A DNA stretch of 64,000 nt from Phycomyces blakesleeanus NRRL 1555(-). Its lineage: Eukaryota > Mucoromycota > Mucoromycetes > Mucorales > Phycomycetaceae. Under the pieces are notes generated by a model. It did not search any database and was not told the DNA's origin. It worked only from the letters and a program-made list of their open reading frames with translations. The stretch spans positions 744,001 to 808,000 of the forward strand of contig NW_017265140.1 in NCBI RefSeq assembly GCF_001638985.1. The letters are read 5' to 3'. Made by a program: the position numbers and the translations under genes. Positions 1-11,417 of this stretch are shown one piece after another. Position 1 is the stretch's first letter; every line of letters starts with the position of its first letter.

Positions 1-3000
1 ACAAAACAATTTCTTTCTTTCTCTCTTGCCTTGTAAGAACATATATACTTGTTTCATGTCGTTAGAGCTTGATGATATTTCTGAGATCTTACGTGATTTC
101 AATAAATTTATTTAGACTTTGTCATGAAATATTTTGTGGAAACTCTACTTTGAGACCAACAGAATATTAACTTCTTTCTAAAAAACTGGTCTCATAATTG
201 TAGGATATGTCAAAAAATCAATTAATAGCGAAGAAAATAATATATATATATTCGTTTATTAAACAAAACGTTCTCTGATTTAAGAGAAAGATCTTTTGGT
301 AACCAAAGTATTTGCAAGTGTTGTACGCAGCACGAGTTAGCTTTTGTTTGATAGAGACTCGTATAAAAATAAAGAAAGATTGACAAAGGTAGATACTAAT
401 GGAGACGTTCAAGGTGGAAAACGATGGGCATCTTCTATTAATTATTATCACAATATATTAAACTTAAATTTACTTATATATTTGTTAAAACGTATATATG
501 CATATATATATATATATATATGAGTACATAAAGAAGTATATATTGCTCTTATAGGCTTTTCAAGATTAACGACCAGTAGTGAGGATATCAAGCTATTCCT
601 AAATTCAAGCCACTAAATCATTATGAGATCAGGTCAGATGAAGTCCATTACTAAAAATGCATATCGTCAGAACAACCCTCAAATATACAAAAAAATAATC
701 AATAAACTATAACACACCAATTCTATTCATTTTTATGATTCAATTGGAACTTTTAAAGGAATCCAATAAACTTCTAAGAAAATTGACTGTAGAAACAATA
801 AACTTGTCTCGAAAAACATGTGTCTTTTGTGAAAAATAACACTGATGGTATTCAAAAGTGTCTATACTTTTGATGGAACATAAGAAATGATTTTGTAGGA
901 TCATCCTTGTAGAAAATCTCGGTGATTATGCTTTCAATAGCTTTGAGTAAATCGTTGGCTTTTTTTTGTCGTACTACTGATGGTAGAACATGCAAATTTT
1001 CTGTTCGCGTGCGATAATCACCACTTATATTATAACAGATAAGTATGATGATTGAGTGGACAATAGAACGGTAAAGAAGAAGACAAGATATATATATATA
1101 TCTTATAAAGAAATTGATTTTAATGATTGGCCCGTGTAACCAGATATCCTAGATTATGCAATTAAGAGCTAGATGGTTGTAAGCTTATATGGCAGTTATT
1201 CACGTGAGAAAGTAAAAAAATAAATAAATAAAGAGCAAGATAATTAGCCTGAAGATTCAAAGTTAAAGTTGATTGTGGACTTCAGTTTAAAGATATAATA
1301 AAATAGCCTTTTCTTTGATAAGCTTTACAATTGATGTCCACCAAAAGTGGAGCACGGTAAAATTATATCGAAGGTGAGCTCTCTGAATGTTGGTGAGCAC
1401 CAGGAGAAATACCATTGGAGCAGTGATGTGCTTTTTGTTGACACACAAAATAGAGAGTGGACAATATAATAGACACAATAATGAACACTATATATTGGGT
1501 TTGACAAAAGGAACAATATATTAGCTTTAATTGAACATTTGTAAAATCGTATCCAACATTCCATTGATGTTTTTTCTATCTTATATATCTCAATACATGA
1601 ATATATATAAGCATTTTGACATTTTACCAGAAATTGGTAATCTTATTGTAAAAAAAAATGAGCAATTTGTTTTCAAAAAGCAGGGTAAATTAGCTTTGAA
1701 TACCTGACCAAATTAGTCTCATTTTTCTGGGTAATCTATCCTCACAAAAGTGGCTAGAACCTTTAAAAATTTGGTAAATTGATAGTGGAAGCGCTGTATA
1801 TTAATTTGGTACTAAAGATGGCAATGCAGAAGATGATCTTGAAGATGTTATAATTGTATAATTACTATTACAGCAACAACATTAACAGCAGCAGGAGCAA
1901 CAATAGTAGTAGTCATAGTTATATGAAATTCGCTTTAGATTATATTTAAATATTCATGTCTATGTCAAATTATGCTTCCTAATTAGCACAAATGTATTAA
2001 TGTACACAAGATACTTACATTACTAGGATACATTGTCAGTAGATTAGTCAGTTGCTTTTATATAGCATTACAATAATATACGTATAATCAAATAAAGTAT
2101 CATTATATTCGATTGCTGTATAGCATATATATACATATATACACATATGCTCTGACTGCAGATAGTCTTGTACGGAATACATAACAGTTGCTTTTTAACT
2201 ATAATAAAAAGAGCTTGTTTTCTTTAGAATTGAATTAAAGTGGTTTAGTTTGCCATTTTGAAACATATTTAGGGCATTGTTATTGTTATTACTGACATTT
2301 ACAGCCAAATGAATGTTGATTTATTGTTCTTATCTTGTGCCAAGATTTATCTTATTTTATATATATATATAAAAGCAATCATTTGGTCAAGAGGACTAAG
2401 CCTTTTAGCAAATATCACTAGAAAACAAAGTAAGATCTAGTGGATTCCTATTTATACACTCCTTTGTCGTCATTTCAAGTGGTTGAGCCACAAATCCATT
2501 TATTTAATGAGAAAAGGATAAGAAGCCAAAAAAAAGAAGAAGAAATAAAAAAAAAAGCCTCAGGGCTCTCTAGATTTAATCCTCAAAGGCTTCTTTAATA
2601 AATGATTAATATATTCTTTATACCAATACTAGTTATCAAAATCAAAAACTAATTCCACCAAAATGAAACATAGTAATAATGATATTGACGGCATTCCAAC
2701 GATAGTTTATTGTGGACTTCAAATATATATATATAAATTTAAAACAAAATGGAAGCAATCTGAATGTGTACCAGCAAAAAGACTATCTCTTTTTGATGTT
2801 ATTCAAACTCACGACCAATAAGAGTCAATAAATGCAAGGGCTTAAATTGAAAAGGGGAGGACAGGAGAGACCAATTGAGGGCTATCCAAAGAACACAGAC
2901 ACACAGACACACAAAAATCCCTATTTTTATTAATTTGCTTCTGTTTTAAATTATTTATATAACTCTTTTCACTACACTCCTTTTATTTCATTTTTTTTTT

Positions 3001-3126
3001 TTGGAATTTTTACTTTTCCACCCTCATCTCACCGTGACTACCCTTCCAACGACCATCCCTTCAAGTCACCAGCGACAGAGATCTCTCTCAATCAAGCTGG
3101 ATAGACAAAGTCATTGGATCAACACC
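1..3126. other. Gene-poor AT-rich flank
   Basis: No supportable gene is seen here. The stretch is AT-rich with short (TA)n runs (for example near 505-525, 1088-1101 and 2360-2372) and only short ORFs without recognisable motifs. The last about 150 bases are T- and C-rich and lead into the start codon of the GDA1-type gene, so they probably include its promoter and 5' leader. Confidence 0.6.
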
Positions 3127-4771
3127 ATGATGAACCCAACTAAGAATCGCAAAAGTCTGTTCATCAAGTGCAGTCTAGGAGCCATCAGTCTCCTGCTGTT
3201 CCTATGGTTATTGGTCCCGACCGCCCGACTTCCCTCAATGCCATACACCATCCAAAAAAATACTGATTCGGGTACTGGCACAGGTACAGTAACATTCAAA
3301 CCAAAACAACAGCAACAACAACAGTAACAACAGCATACCAAATATACCACGTACCGAAAACTAATGAGCTCTTTTATTTTTACAAAAAAAAATGTAGATG
3401 CTCCATCGTCCGAGCATTGTTCTACCCCTCACCCGGGCCGTCCTTTGGTTCAATATGCTGTAATGATCGATGCAGGCTCATCTGGCTCTCGAGTACATGT
3501 CTATAGATTCAACTACTGCAAAGAAGAGCCAGAACTAGAAGACGAAATATTCGAAATGCTTAAGCCTGGCTTATCTGAATATCCTGACGACCCTGTCGCT
3601 GCAGCAAACTCACTCAAGCCATTGATGGAAACTGCTGTTTTGAGTGTTCCCTCTGAATTACAGCACTGCACACCAATCGCTGTCAAGGCCACAGCTGGCC
3701 TGCGAATGTTGGGTGCAGACAAGAGTGCAGCTATTCTTGAGGCAGTTCGTTCAATGCTTGAAAATGAATACCCCTTTCCTATTACTCCTAATCAAGGTGT
3801 AGAAATTATGGAAGGCCGTGATGAAGGTAAATATACAAATACTTTGATATATATAGATATATATAAGCACACAACTACAAACAAGAATATTTTTTAAATA
3901 ATAATGATAATAATTAGGTGTGTATGCTTGGATCACTGTTAACTATCTCTTGGGTAAGCTCAAGAGATCCGCCGGTGCAAACTCAGCCGCTATCTTTGAC
4001 TTGGGTGGCGCATCAACTCAGATAGTATTCGAACCTACTTTTTTGGACGCCAAGGAGACTATTGTGGAAGGTGAACACAAGTACACACTTGACTACGGAC
4101 ATGCCTCATATGCGCTTTATCAACACTCTTATCTTGGCTACGGCTTAAACGAAGCCCGTAAGCGTGTCAAACAGGGCATTATTGAGTTGTGGGAGGAAGA
4201 GGCATTAGCCACACGCAAGGTGTTCCATCCCTGTCTTCCTGTCAACCACACAGAGACCGTGCCTTACAAAGCCGAAAACAAGACGGTGACAATTGAGTTA
4301 ACCGGTACAGGCGCAGGCCATGCTGCATGTCGTGCAATTGTGGAACGTGTGTTCAACAAGGAAAAGTCCTGCGAGCAGCAGCCCTGTGCATTTGACGGCA
4401 TGTACCAGCCACCCCTCACAGACACTTTCAAGGATCGAGATCTTTATGTCTTTTCTTACTTTTATGATCTTTCCCAACCCCTGGGTATGCCTTCAGAGTT
4501 CTCTGTGGCTGAGTATGGCGATGTCGCACGTCAGGTGTGTGCTGGTGAGACCGATGCATTCAAGCATGTACCCCAAGCCGTTTCTTTGCTCGAAAGCACT
4601 CCTGATTATTGTCTTGACCTCACCTACACTCACGGACTCTTGCGCATTGGCTACGAAATTCCCCCAGAGCGCCTGGTGCGCACAGCCAAAAAGATTGCTG
4701 GAGCAGAGACGGGATGGTGTTTAGGAGCTGCAATTGCTATGGTCGATGGTGTTTCTGTATGTAGACTGTAA
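3127..4771 (+). CDS. GDA1: Golgi nucleoside diphosphatase, GDA1/CD39 family
   Basis: This enzyme hydrolyses GDP (and often UDP) to the monophosphate in the Golgi lumen, which lets nucleotide-sugar antiporters run for protein and lipid glycosylation. Exons: 3127-3283, 3398-3826, 3918-4771, about 479 residues. The first ATG of the frame (3127) gives a short basic cytosolic tail, then a hydrophobic anchor (CSLGAISLLLFLWLLVP), as expected for a type II Golgi protein. Apyrase conserved regions are visible in order: DAGSSGSRVHVY, ATAGLRML, GRDEGVYAWITVNYLLG (made by joining exons 2 and 3), IFDLGGASTQIVFEP and a C-terminal WCLGAAIAM. A donor at 3272 would also keep frame and shorten the stem by four residues. 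Fungal Gda1 proteins are about 500 residues, so the model looks complete. It converges on the regulator gene on the other strand. Confidence 0.93.
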
Positions 4772-5412
4772 CAAACGAAACAAACAAAAAAAGAAGCAAA
4801 CAAATCATCATAATCAATATCATCAACATCATAATTATGATTATGTTTTCAAAGAAGACAAGTTTGATGATTTTTAATTCTTTACAATATAGACAAATTA
4901 AAATACCAACTTATTTATTCATTCATTCATTCATTCATTCATTTACCCACAAACACACACATACACATGTCCTTATTTTGTGACACACAAAGTATCGAGA
5001 TTTTGTTTATTAAACCCACATTCGAGAGCAGAATGGTTGGTGAATGAGAAAAAAAAAGAAGCAAAAGAAAAGGAAAACAAGCTATGGATAACGAATATAC
5101 AAGAGGGGTGATAAGCAAAGAAAAGATAACTAGATAAGTAAAAAAAATATAGATAGATTGAGAGGCAGAGAGTAAGAGATGGTGATAGAGGTTCTAGTGA
5201 ATAAGTTGTAGAAGAGAAACAAAGATAGAGAGAGAGAGAGAGAGAGATTCTCGCATATGTGTTATTTGTTCGAGAGAGAGAGTGTGTATTTTTTTACATG
5301 ATGCGATGGATTGGTTGGGTTGCATTTGGAGACGAGTATTTGTATCTACGACGGGTTAAGACTAAATGAGATTGGTTGTACTTGAATACCCACCCAATGC
5401 TTCTATCTGTAT
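4772..5412. other. Convergent intergenic spacer
   Basis: Shared 3' region of the GDA1-type gene and the Fungal_trans gene. It holds an ATTC tetranucleotide run (about 4916-4943) and a (GA)n tract (about 5228-5248). No coding potential is seen. Confidence 0.6.
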
Positions 5413-7881
5413 TTATATATATAAATACCTCCAATTCTTCTTTTCTTCATCAAGGTCATCTATATGAATAGCCACAAACGGGTCGGCTTTAGGTGAACCA
5501 GCTAGAGACGAACGTTGGCGACTATGTTTCTTTTGTTGTCTATAAAGACTGAGACAATGTGCATGCATACTTGGGGAATTCGGCAAGTTATCTTGGAATT
5601 GCTTTTCGTCTACACTGGTACTCTCTTCTGCACACTCTGGCTCCTGTTGGTATTGGTATTGATGTTGATGTTGATATTGATGTTGATTTTGGTAGTCCTC
5701 GTTGTTATACTCTATCTTGCACTTATTATTTACGAGATTATTAGTCAGCAGGAATTCATTGAGTGACTCGGTGAGATCATTTGGTAGGCCTTGGTAACGA
5801 TTACAGCCTGTGGCCAGAATACATAGCACACGCTGGATCATACGCGTAGCTGTGCGACGACTGTTCTCGTCTTTGACAAGAGCCATACGGCAGTAAATCG
5901 TTGATGCATTGTAAATACAATTCACAAACTGCTGGCAGACGCACCATCTATACAATTGATTGATCCTCTCCGCCAATACAACAATACGGTGAGCTGCATC
6001 GGAGCAAATGGCTTGCGATCGATCCGATGTTTGTGCCACGTATATTGCGGAGAGTGGACTATCGGATCGTTGAGAAAAACGAGGTGATGCTTCTCGAGAA
6101 TTGGATGTTGTGGTAGAGGTAGAAGAAGCTGACGAGACTGTTGGATTTAAAAATGTTTTGTGAAGGAGTAGCCATTGGTGCTGGTACTGTAGCATCAGTA
6201 GCAAAGCAGATTGGTCGCGTATAGCCTGTGCCTCAATTGGCTGTGCACAATTGTTAGAATCGTGGTGTGTCGCACCTTTTCCGTGAGATTGCTGGTCTGC
6301 TGGTCCTGTTGCTGCCCCTGCTGATGCTGCTGAAAACGCCGTCGACTGGGGATCTACGCGGAAATAGTCTGGAGTTCGGTCGTACCACTCGGCCAATGCG
6401 CCTTCGTGCGCTTGGACGCGTTTGGCCCACCTTGAAGGAAGTTCGTTTGCCAATGGAAAAGTATGCTGTTGTCTTTTATACTCCTCGACCAGCGAGACGA
6501 TTCGTTTGTTGATTTTTATGAGTTCCAGCTGATGGACAAAGAATTCTTCTTTGGCCAGAGTCCTATCATCCAGGTCAGGCATCTTTTTATTGAGTTCAAG
6601 TATTTCGTAAAGGTCAATGTCCCAATTCTTGTCGTCAAACTGTGAAGGTTCACCCGAGTAAGTAGACAACGTAAAATCATTGTAGAAAAGGACCATAGGC
6701 AGCTTCAAGTATTTTCGGCGTAAAACGGGATCAGTAGGCAAAGTCGCACGTTTGTGCATTCCAAACTCGATCATCATCCGCATCGCAAGACTAATGTAGA
6801 TGCGTGCTTGGGAATAACGTTTGCAGAGTGTGCAAAATATACTAAGATTCTCAAGAGTCTCGATTGTAGTGCAATCTGGAGCATCAAAAAAATCCATAAG
6901 AGCATCTCTTGCACGGTCGTAATAATAGCATGCAATCTCGTGAGCATTCGCACAAATATTTTTTTGGTGGCGTATTCCATGTAAAAAGACTATTGCGAAT
7001 TCAGAGTCAATACACACTTGATTGCGTTTCGGATCGCCTGATCGCTCCCAAAAGGATTGTACATTGGCTGAGAATTTCGGATGTAAACAATCCCAATAAA
7101 TTTGGCAAATGTAGTTGAGTACACTAGTGGAAACATCTTTAGTGAGACGAGCAAGGTTCATGTCGCAATGTTTATAATCTTCGAGGCAGTACTGAGGTCG
7201 TTTGAGTAGAGCACCTTTCCAGTAGTCGGCTGCATCTGGGGTATCTGGTTCAAGTGCCAGGGACATTGTGTTTGTATTTGAGCACAGGACGATGTTGTTT
7301 TCATCGTCTTCGTCATCGGGTGTCCATCCTGGTTCTGGATTAGATAGCAAGCGGATCTTTTGGACGGCATCAATGAGTTGTTCGATTGAGGTGATGTTTG
7401 TTTCTAAACGGAGGGCACTGCCTGGCTGAAAAGAAAGGGCCCATTTCATCGGGTTGTCGGTCTGGAGCTCGTCATTCCCTAGCACACACAGTTCTTGCGA
7501 TATAATTGATGGTATAGATGGGATTGATGAGATTGATGGGATTTGTGGGGTTGACGGAATTGATGGCGGAGGAAGTGGTGAAAGCGAAGAGAGAGATGAC
7601 TCTGGTTCGGGGTGCAGGTGTTCTTGCTTTTCTTGCTTTTCCTGGTCTATCTTCTTGCGACGTTTTTCAAAATGGTGAGAAGCCTTGTCAAGTTCTTTAG
7701 TCATCCTGGTGAGTACAGGCGTTGTCTTTTCTATCCAGGATTCAATTTCATAAAATGTGATCTGTAGGGCTTCCATTTCATCTTGCTCGGTCTTTTTTTC
7801 TTTGGTTTGTGCCTTTGGTTTGGCTTTCTTTGGTGTCTTGGGTATCTTTGTAGTCCCGTTCTGTCTTCCCGAAGCGGCCAT
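5413..7881 (-). CDS. Fungal_trans-domain regulator lacking a Zn2Cys6 motif
   Basis: Intronless gene of about 822 residues. The central part (about residues 220-480) has the helical look of the fungal-specific transcription factor middle homology region (Pfam Fungal_trans): a segment around YICQIYWDCLHPKF, then TLENLSIFCTLCKRYSQARIY and MRMMIEFGMHKRATL, then YNDFTLSTYSGEPSQ. In most such proteins an N-terminal Zn2Cys6 cluster precedes a coiled-coil linker. Here the linker-like stretch EIESWIEKTTPVLTRMTKEL is preceded only by a Lys/Pro-rich segment with no cysteines. Low-complexity Ser/Pro/Ile runs follow (about residues 95-130), and the C-terminus has QH/QY repeats. The start at 7881 was chosen because the frame upstream is just a translated polypyrimidine leader; a start at 7896 would add five residues. 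DNA binding is therefore uncertain; it may act as a partner or cofactor. Confidence 0.8.
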   Translation of the reverse strand: MAASGRQNGTTKIPKTPKKAKPKAQTKEKKTEQDEMEALQITFYEIESWIEKTTPVLTRMTKELDKASHHFEKRRKKIDQEKQEKQEHLHPEPESSLSSLSPLPPPSIPSTPQIPSISSIPSIPSIISQELCVLGNDELQTDNPMKWALSFQPGSALRLETNITSIEQLIDAVQKIRLLSNPEPGWTPDDEDDENNIVLCSNTNTMSLALEPDTPDAADYWKGALLKRPQYCLEDYKHCDMNLARLTKDVSTSVLNYICQIYWDCLHPKFSANVQSFWERSGDPKRNQVCIDSEFAIVFLHGIRHQKNICANAHEIACYYYDRARDALMDFFDAPDCTTIETLENLSIFCTLCKRYSQARIYISLAMRMMIEFGMHKRATLPTDPVLRRKYLKLPMVLFYNDFTLSTYSGEPSQFDDKNWDIDLYEILELNKKMPDLDDRTLAKEEFFVHQLELIKINKRIVSLVEEYKRQQHTFPLANELPSRWAKRVQAHEGALAEWYDRTPDYFRVDPQSTAFSAASAGAATGPADQQSHGKGATHHDSNNCAQPIEAQAIRDQSALLLMLQYQHQWLLLHKTFLNPTVSSASSTSTTTSNSREASPRFSQRSDSPLSAIYVAQTSDRSQAICSDAAHRIVVLAERINQLYRWCVCQQFVNCIYNASTIYCRMALVKDENSRRTATRMIQRVLCILATGCNRYQGLPNDLTESLNEFLLTNNLVNNKCKIEYNNEDYQNQHQYQHQHQYQYQQEPECAEESTSVDEKQFQDNLPNSPSMHAHCLSLYRQQKKHSRQRSSLAGSPKADPFVAIHIDDLDEEKKNWRYLYI

Positions 7882-8559
7882 GTCAAACAAAAACATGAAC
7901 CGTACTTTCGCACGACTAGAACAAAACGATGAAAGAGAAGTAAAAAAAAAAAGTAAAAGAAGTGAGAGAAGTAGGAAAGCAAAAGAGGGAAAGAGGGAAA
8001 GAGGGAAAGAGAGGGAGAGAGGGAGAGAGAACGTACGCACGGTGTTAAAACCAAATAAAAAATAAAAATGAATCAATCAACCATATTTAGAAATATACGA
8101 GTCCAAAAAAAATAGACTTTATTTCAAAATCCGTACGTTATGTCCCTTTTTTATTTTTTATTTCTTTTACAGGGACTAAATATTTCTGATATCCAAACGT
8201 ACAATTTTTTTTTTTTTGGTTTTTATACACCTAAATCTTTTTCAATTGGCTCTTATTAATACCCATTGAAATTAAACAACCCGCCATCTAATTTCCTTTT
8301 GATCACTTTTGATGATACCATCTTGGAAACAGATCAAAATTTAATTGTTTCAGGCAATGGTGTATTAAAACAATATGGAAACAATAGTACAGTAAAAGAA
8401 ATAGAAAATCTAAGTAAATATAGCTCTAGATCGAAAAAGAAGTTTAAGAAGAGCCAATGTATTCCTTTTGAAAAATGGCAAAACTTGAAATAAAACTCAA
8501 ATATACTTTTAGCATTTTATATCATAGAATTGAAAGTATGGCAATTAATATTTTGGAAA
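7882..8559. other. Upstream region of the Fungal_trans gene
   Basis: Contains a long GA-rich tract on the + strand (about 7921-8032), which reads as a polypyrimidine leader on the coding strand of the neighbouring gene. The rest, up to the transposase remnant, is AT-rich. A 75-codon open frame at 8266-8493 starts with TTG and resembles nothing recognisable, so it is not called as a gene. Confidence 0.5.
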
Positions 8560-9770
8560 GGACAAACTTTACAAGCTGTTCATCACTTCATAGCGTTTTA
8601 TTATTCCATGCTCTTTGAGATGTCTCAAACGAGCATTGAAACTTCTTGCTGTTGGAAACACGTCTTACTAAAAGAGGGTGTACGGAAAGTTCTACTCCAC
8701 CACTCCCATCACTCTCAAGGAAGACATGTATCTCTGCTTCTTCTTCTGGATCCATTGTGATGCTGAGTATGACCAGTAAATATTAAACAAAAACAATGAG
8801 ATATAATGGCATAAAATTGATATGAAGACTCTTTGATATCAAACTTTATATACCTCCGATTATATAGGTTCCATCAAGACATGGTCTCCTTCCTTCATCT
8901 TCTGAGATCATTTCTTGATATGTCTGACTTAACTTGAATACTCTGGCGCCGTGGAAGCTTCCTGAAAAGACCAGCTTAAAAGATAAGTACTCAATTATAT
9001 ATTTGGATTAAATAAATATTACCTGGAGCGCCAACAGAGATGCAAAGAAATCTTTTTTCATGATCACATATTGCCATCAGGCTTATTGATGTATTGTTTT
9101 CACGATCGATGTATCTGTTTTCATCTACTCTTGGCTTTTGTATTTGGATCAGTTTCCTATCGATAGCTCCAATGACATCTTTCAAATGCTCGTAGCCACT
9201 TCCATTAGCGCGAGAAGAAAAGCCGTTTGCAATCTCTCTTTGCTTCTCAATTATGGATGACCGGGCAATAGTCTTGTTAAGCAATTCTCTTGTAATTGTG
9301 TCAATGAAACGTGCTATAAACTCATGATAAGACCCGTTGCTAACACCAAGTGTAGCTTTGGCAATTCGGTAACCGAAATGGGTATTTGTAAATCTCCACA
9401 AAGCAACAGCCACCTGCTGCGAGACATCCCATTTATTTTCCCGATCATTCTCAAAGCCAGAATATGCAACAGTGCATTTGAGAATATTGGCGGGATTCTC
9501 AAAAGTTGATCCGAAGATATTGTAGTGGGGCTTGAAGCTACGCTCCTCCGGTCCCTTCGATACTCAGGTAGGGGTGGTCAATTGTCTACCAACGGTAGTT
9601 TCCTTGGTCCGCACATATACGAGCTACAAGTCTTTCTTGGACCTTTGGAGACACTTCCAGTGTAGACAAAAAAAAAAGAAAATGGTTTTGTTGATCAACT
9701 TCATCGCTTTCGAGGTTTGTTGCAAATAAAGCTCGCGGATAGCTCAGAACACCTCCGTTTTTTGTTATTC
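8560..9770 (-). mobile_element. Degenerate PIF/Harbinger transposase (DDE_Tnp_4 type)
   Basis: The open frame 9540-9023 reads like a Harbinger transposase: a helix-turn-helix-like part (QQVAVALWRFTNTHFGYRIA), then DVIGAIDRKLIQIQKPR carrying the first catalytic Asp, then ICDHEKRFLCISVGAPG. A 57-base GT-AG intron (9022-8962) joins this in frame to an exon starting at 8961 that continues SFHGARVFKLSQTYQEM and DGTYIIGG, matching the family's usual order. After that the frame closes; a fragment reading FNARLRHLKEHG near 8590-8670 could be the C-terminal part. Upstream (about 9765-9600) an N-terminal segment is readable but is separated by stop codons and frame changes. No ATG lies in the main frame. 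The copy is therefore broken. No terminal repeats were identified by eye, so the outer limits are approximate. Confidence 0.72.
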
Positions 9771-11059
9771 TTCTTGATTTCTGTTATTATTTGTAAAATT
9801 TTGGCTTGAGGGACAACGGTTTCTTGCTTGCTTCATGATCAATCCAGATCTTCAACACCGGATTGATTATCTTCAAAATACGCTTTGAAGTCCTTGGATA
9901 GCTTTTGCTGTATTCAGGGTTATCGGTATCATATAAGCTTCAAAAAATATGAGGGGACAAAAGTCAAGATTTTCCGAGGAAACTGTTGAGAGCAATTTAT
10001 TTTATGAAGGCTTAGATATAAAAGCAAAAGAAGAAGAGGAAAAAAACACCTTTTTTTTTATCGTGCTTTTGAAGAAAATTGTACCTTTTGAGTATAGCAT
10101 TTATTAAAGCACCGATATACTATCACGTGCAAGGTATCCATATTTGTATTTTATTGTATTTCTGAATGCAGATCAATCTATATATTTTTCTGATAGAGCA
10201 AACAATCTGTGGGTATCTATTAAAAAAAAGAAAGCTTTATTATTTGAACGAATTTGTATTTATGCATTTATCCCACTGATATTTATATGATGTAGTATAC
10301 ATTTATGATCTCAATAATGTACAAGTAAATAGGTAAAAGAAAAATAAATAAAATTCAACAAGCGTAGAGGTAGTGTTCAAATGTAAAACTAGCTTTCTCG
10401 GAGGGAGGGATATATTAGCCTCATTTGTTTGTGTTTGTAAGTTTTTATTGATGTCGAAATAAATAAATGAAGAAGTAACCTTCTCAAAAACTCTATTCTA
10501 AACTCCCTTTTATTTCTCACAAACAAGTTCTACAGTTAATAGACATTTCCAAGGGTGACCTCTTTATATAAGTGACCATATGCATATCAATACGCTGAAT
10601 TCAATGGTGATATATTATCTGCTTCTATAGAGCTTTATCTCTTTCACGCACTCTATGCTACAAAGCCTGTTTGTTGTGCTACACCAAAATATTTATACAC
10701 AGCTCCCATCTAGAATTATCTGACTAAACAAGACACATGTGGTCGAAAACCCGGATTGTGTGTTGTATAACATATGGTTACTTTGAGACATACCCTTGTG
10801 TATATCAACAACTCTTAATAAGCTCATCTTGATGCTCTTACAGCTTAAATAAAGTCTTTTGTTTAGAGCCAGTACCGTGCTTTATACTTCACTAAAGGAA
10901 AGGTTAAAAAAAATACGCGCTTTCTGGTGAATAGGTTTGGAAATAACATATTCTTTATTCAAATAAAAAAAATCCCCGCAAAAACCCCAATGAATTATCC
11001 ATCTAAAAGTACATGTTACTCACGACTTGAGGCTTTAATTGTTTGGCTGTAGAGTACTT
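9771..11059. other. Intergenic, no gene seen
   Basis: AT-rich sequence with no coding stretch that could be recognised. It lies between two decayed coding remnants, so it may contain further unrecognised transposon debris. Confidence 0.5.
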
Positions 11060-11417
11060 TTATATCTCACTAGCAAACTTTATCGCGTCTAGCTCGAGCT
11101 CATCTCCAAAGCTGAATAACCTAAAATTTACATGCCCATTCTCATCTGAAATAATATCAAGTCGCTTGTAAGAGCTGCATTTTAAGGTGCTTATGTATGC
11201 GGCAAAGATATTCATCGACTATAGTGGCGTGTACACAAAACGGTTTTACTTCACCGCAACCGATTTCACAGCCGTGATAAGTGTATATCGAACTATTATA
11301 ATAGAAAGCAAGATGTTGAAAACGTGTAAATACAAGCTTCTGAATAAAGTTAACCAAGGACTTGTTTATAAAATTGTGCTTTGACGTTTTGAGTCGTCGA
11401 GGGTTTACTGTCTTCAT
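11060..11417 (-). pseudogene. Frameshifted relic of a CGEVKP-type hypothetical protein
   Basis: An 86-codon frame starting at ATG 11417 contains GCEIGCGEVKPFCVHATIVD followed by RIHKHLKMQLLQAT and a stop near 11157. In the neighbouring frame coding-like sequence goes on: SSYKRLDIISDENGHVNFRL, then FSFGDELELDAIKFASEI and a stop at 11060-11062. Read together with one frame change, this is a continuous protein-like text with a clear motif order. From memory it resembles the C-terminal part of a dispersed, multi-copy family of uncharacterised proteins in Mucoromycota that carry a G-E-(V/I)-K-P motif followed by basic helices; that attribution is an inference and I cannot search for it. The 5' part of the family is absent, so this is a truncated and broken copy. 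Confidence 0.45.

Noticed and set aside
7882..8076. N-terminal extension of the Fungal_trans protein to 8076
   Set aside because: It is the translation of a polypyrimidine tract (Ser/Leu/Phe runs), and the frame's first codon in the extension is in simple sequence; better read as 5' leader.
9730..9760. tRNA A-box-like GCGGATAGCTCAG
   Set aside because: No B box (GGTTCGANNCC) and no cloverleaf follows at the right distance; it overlaps the transposase remnant.
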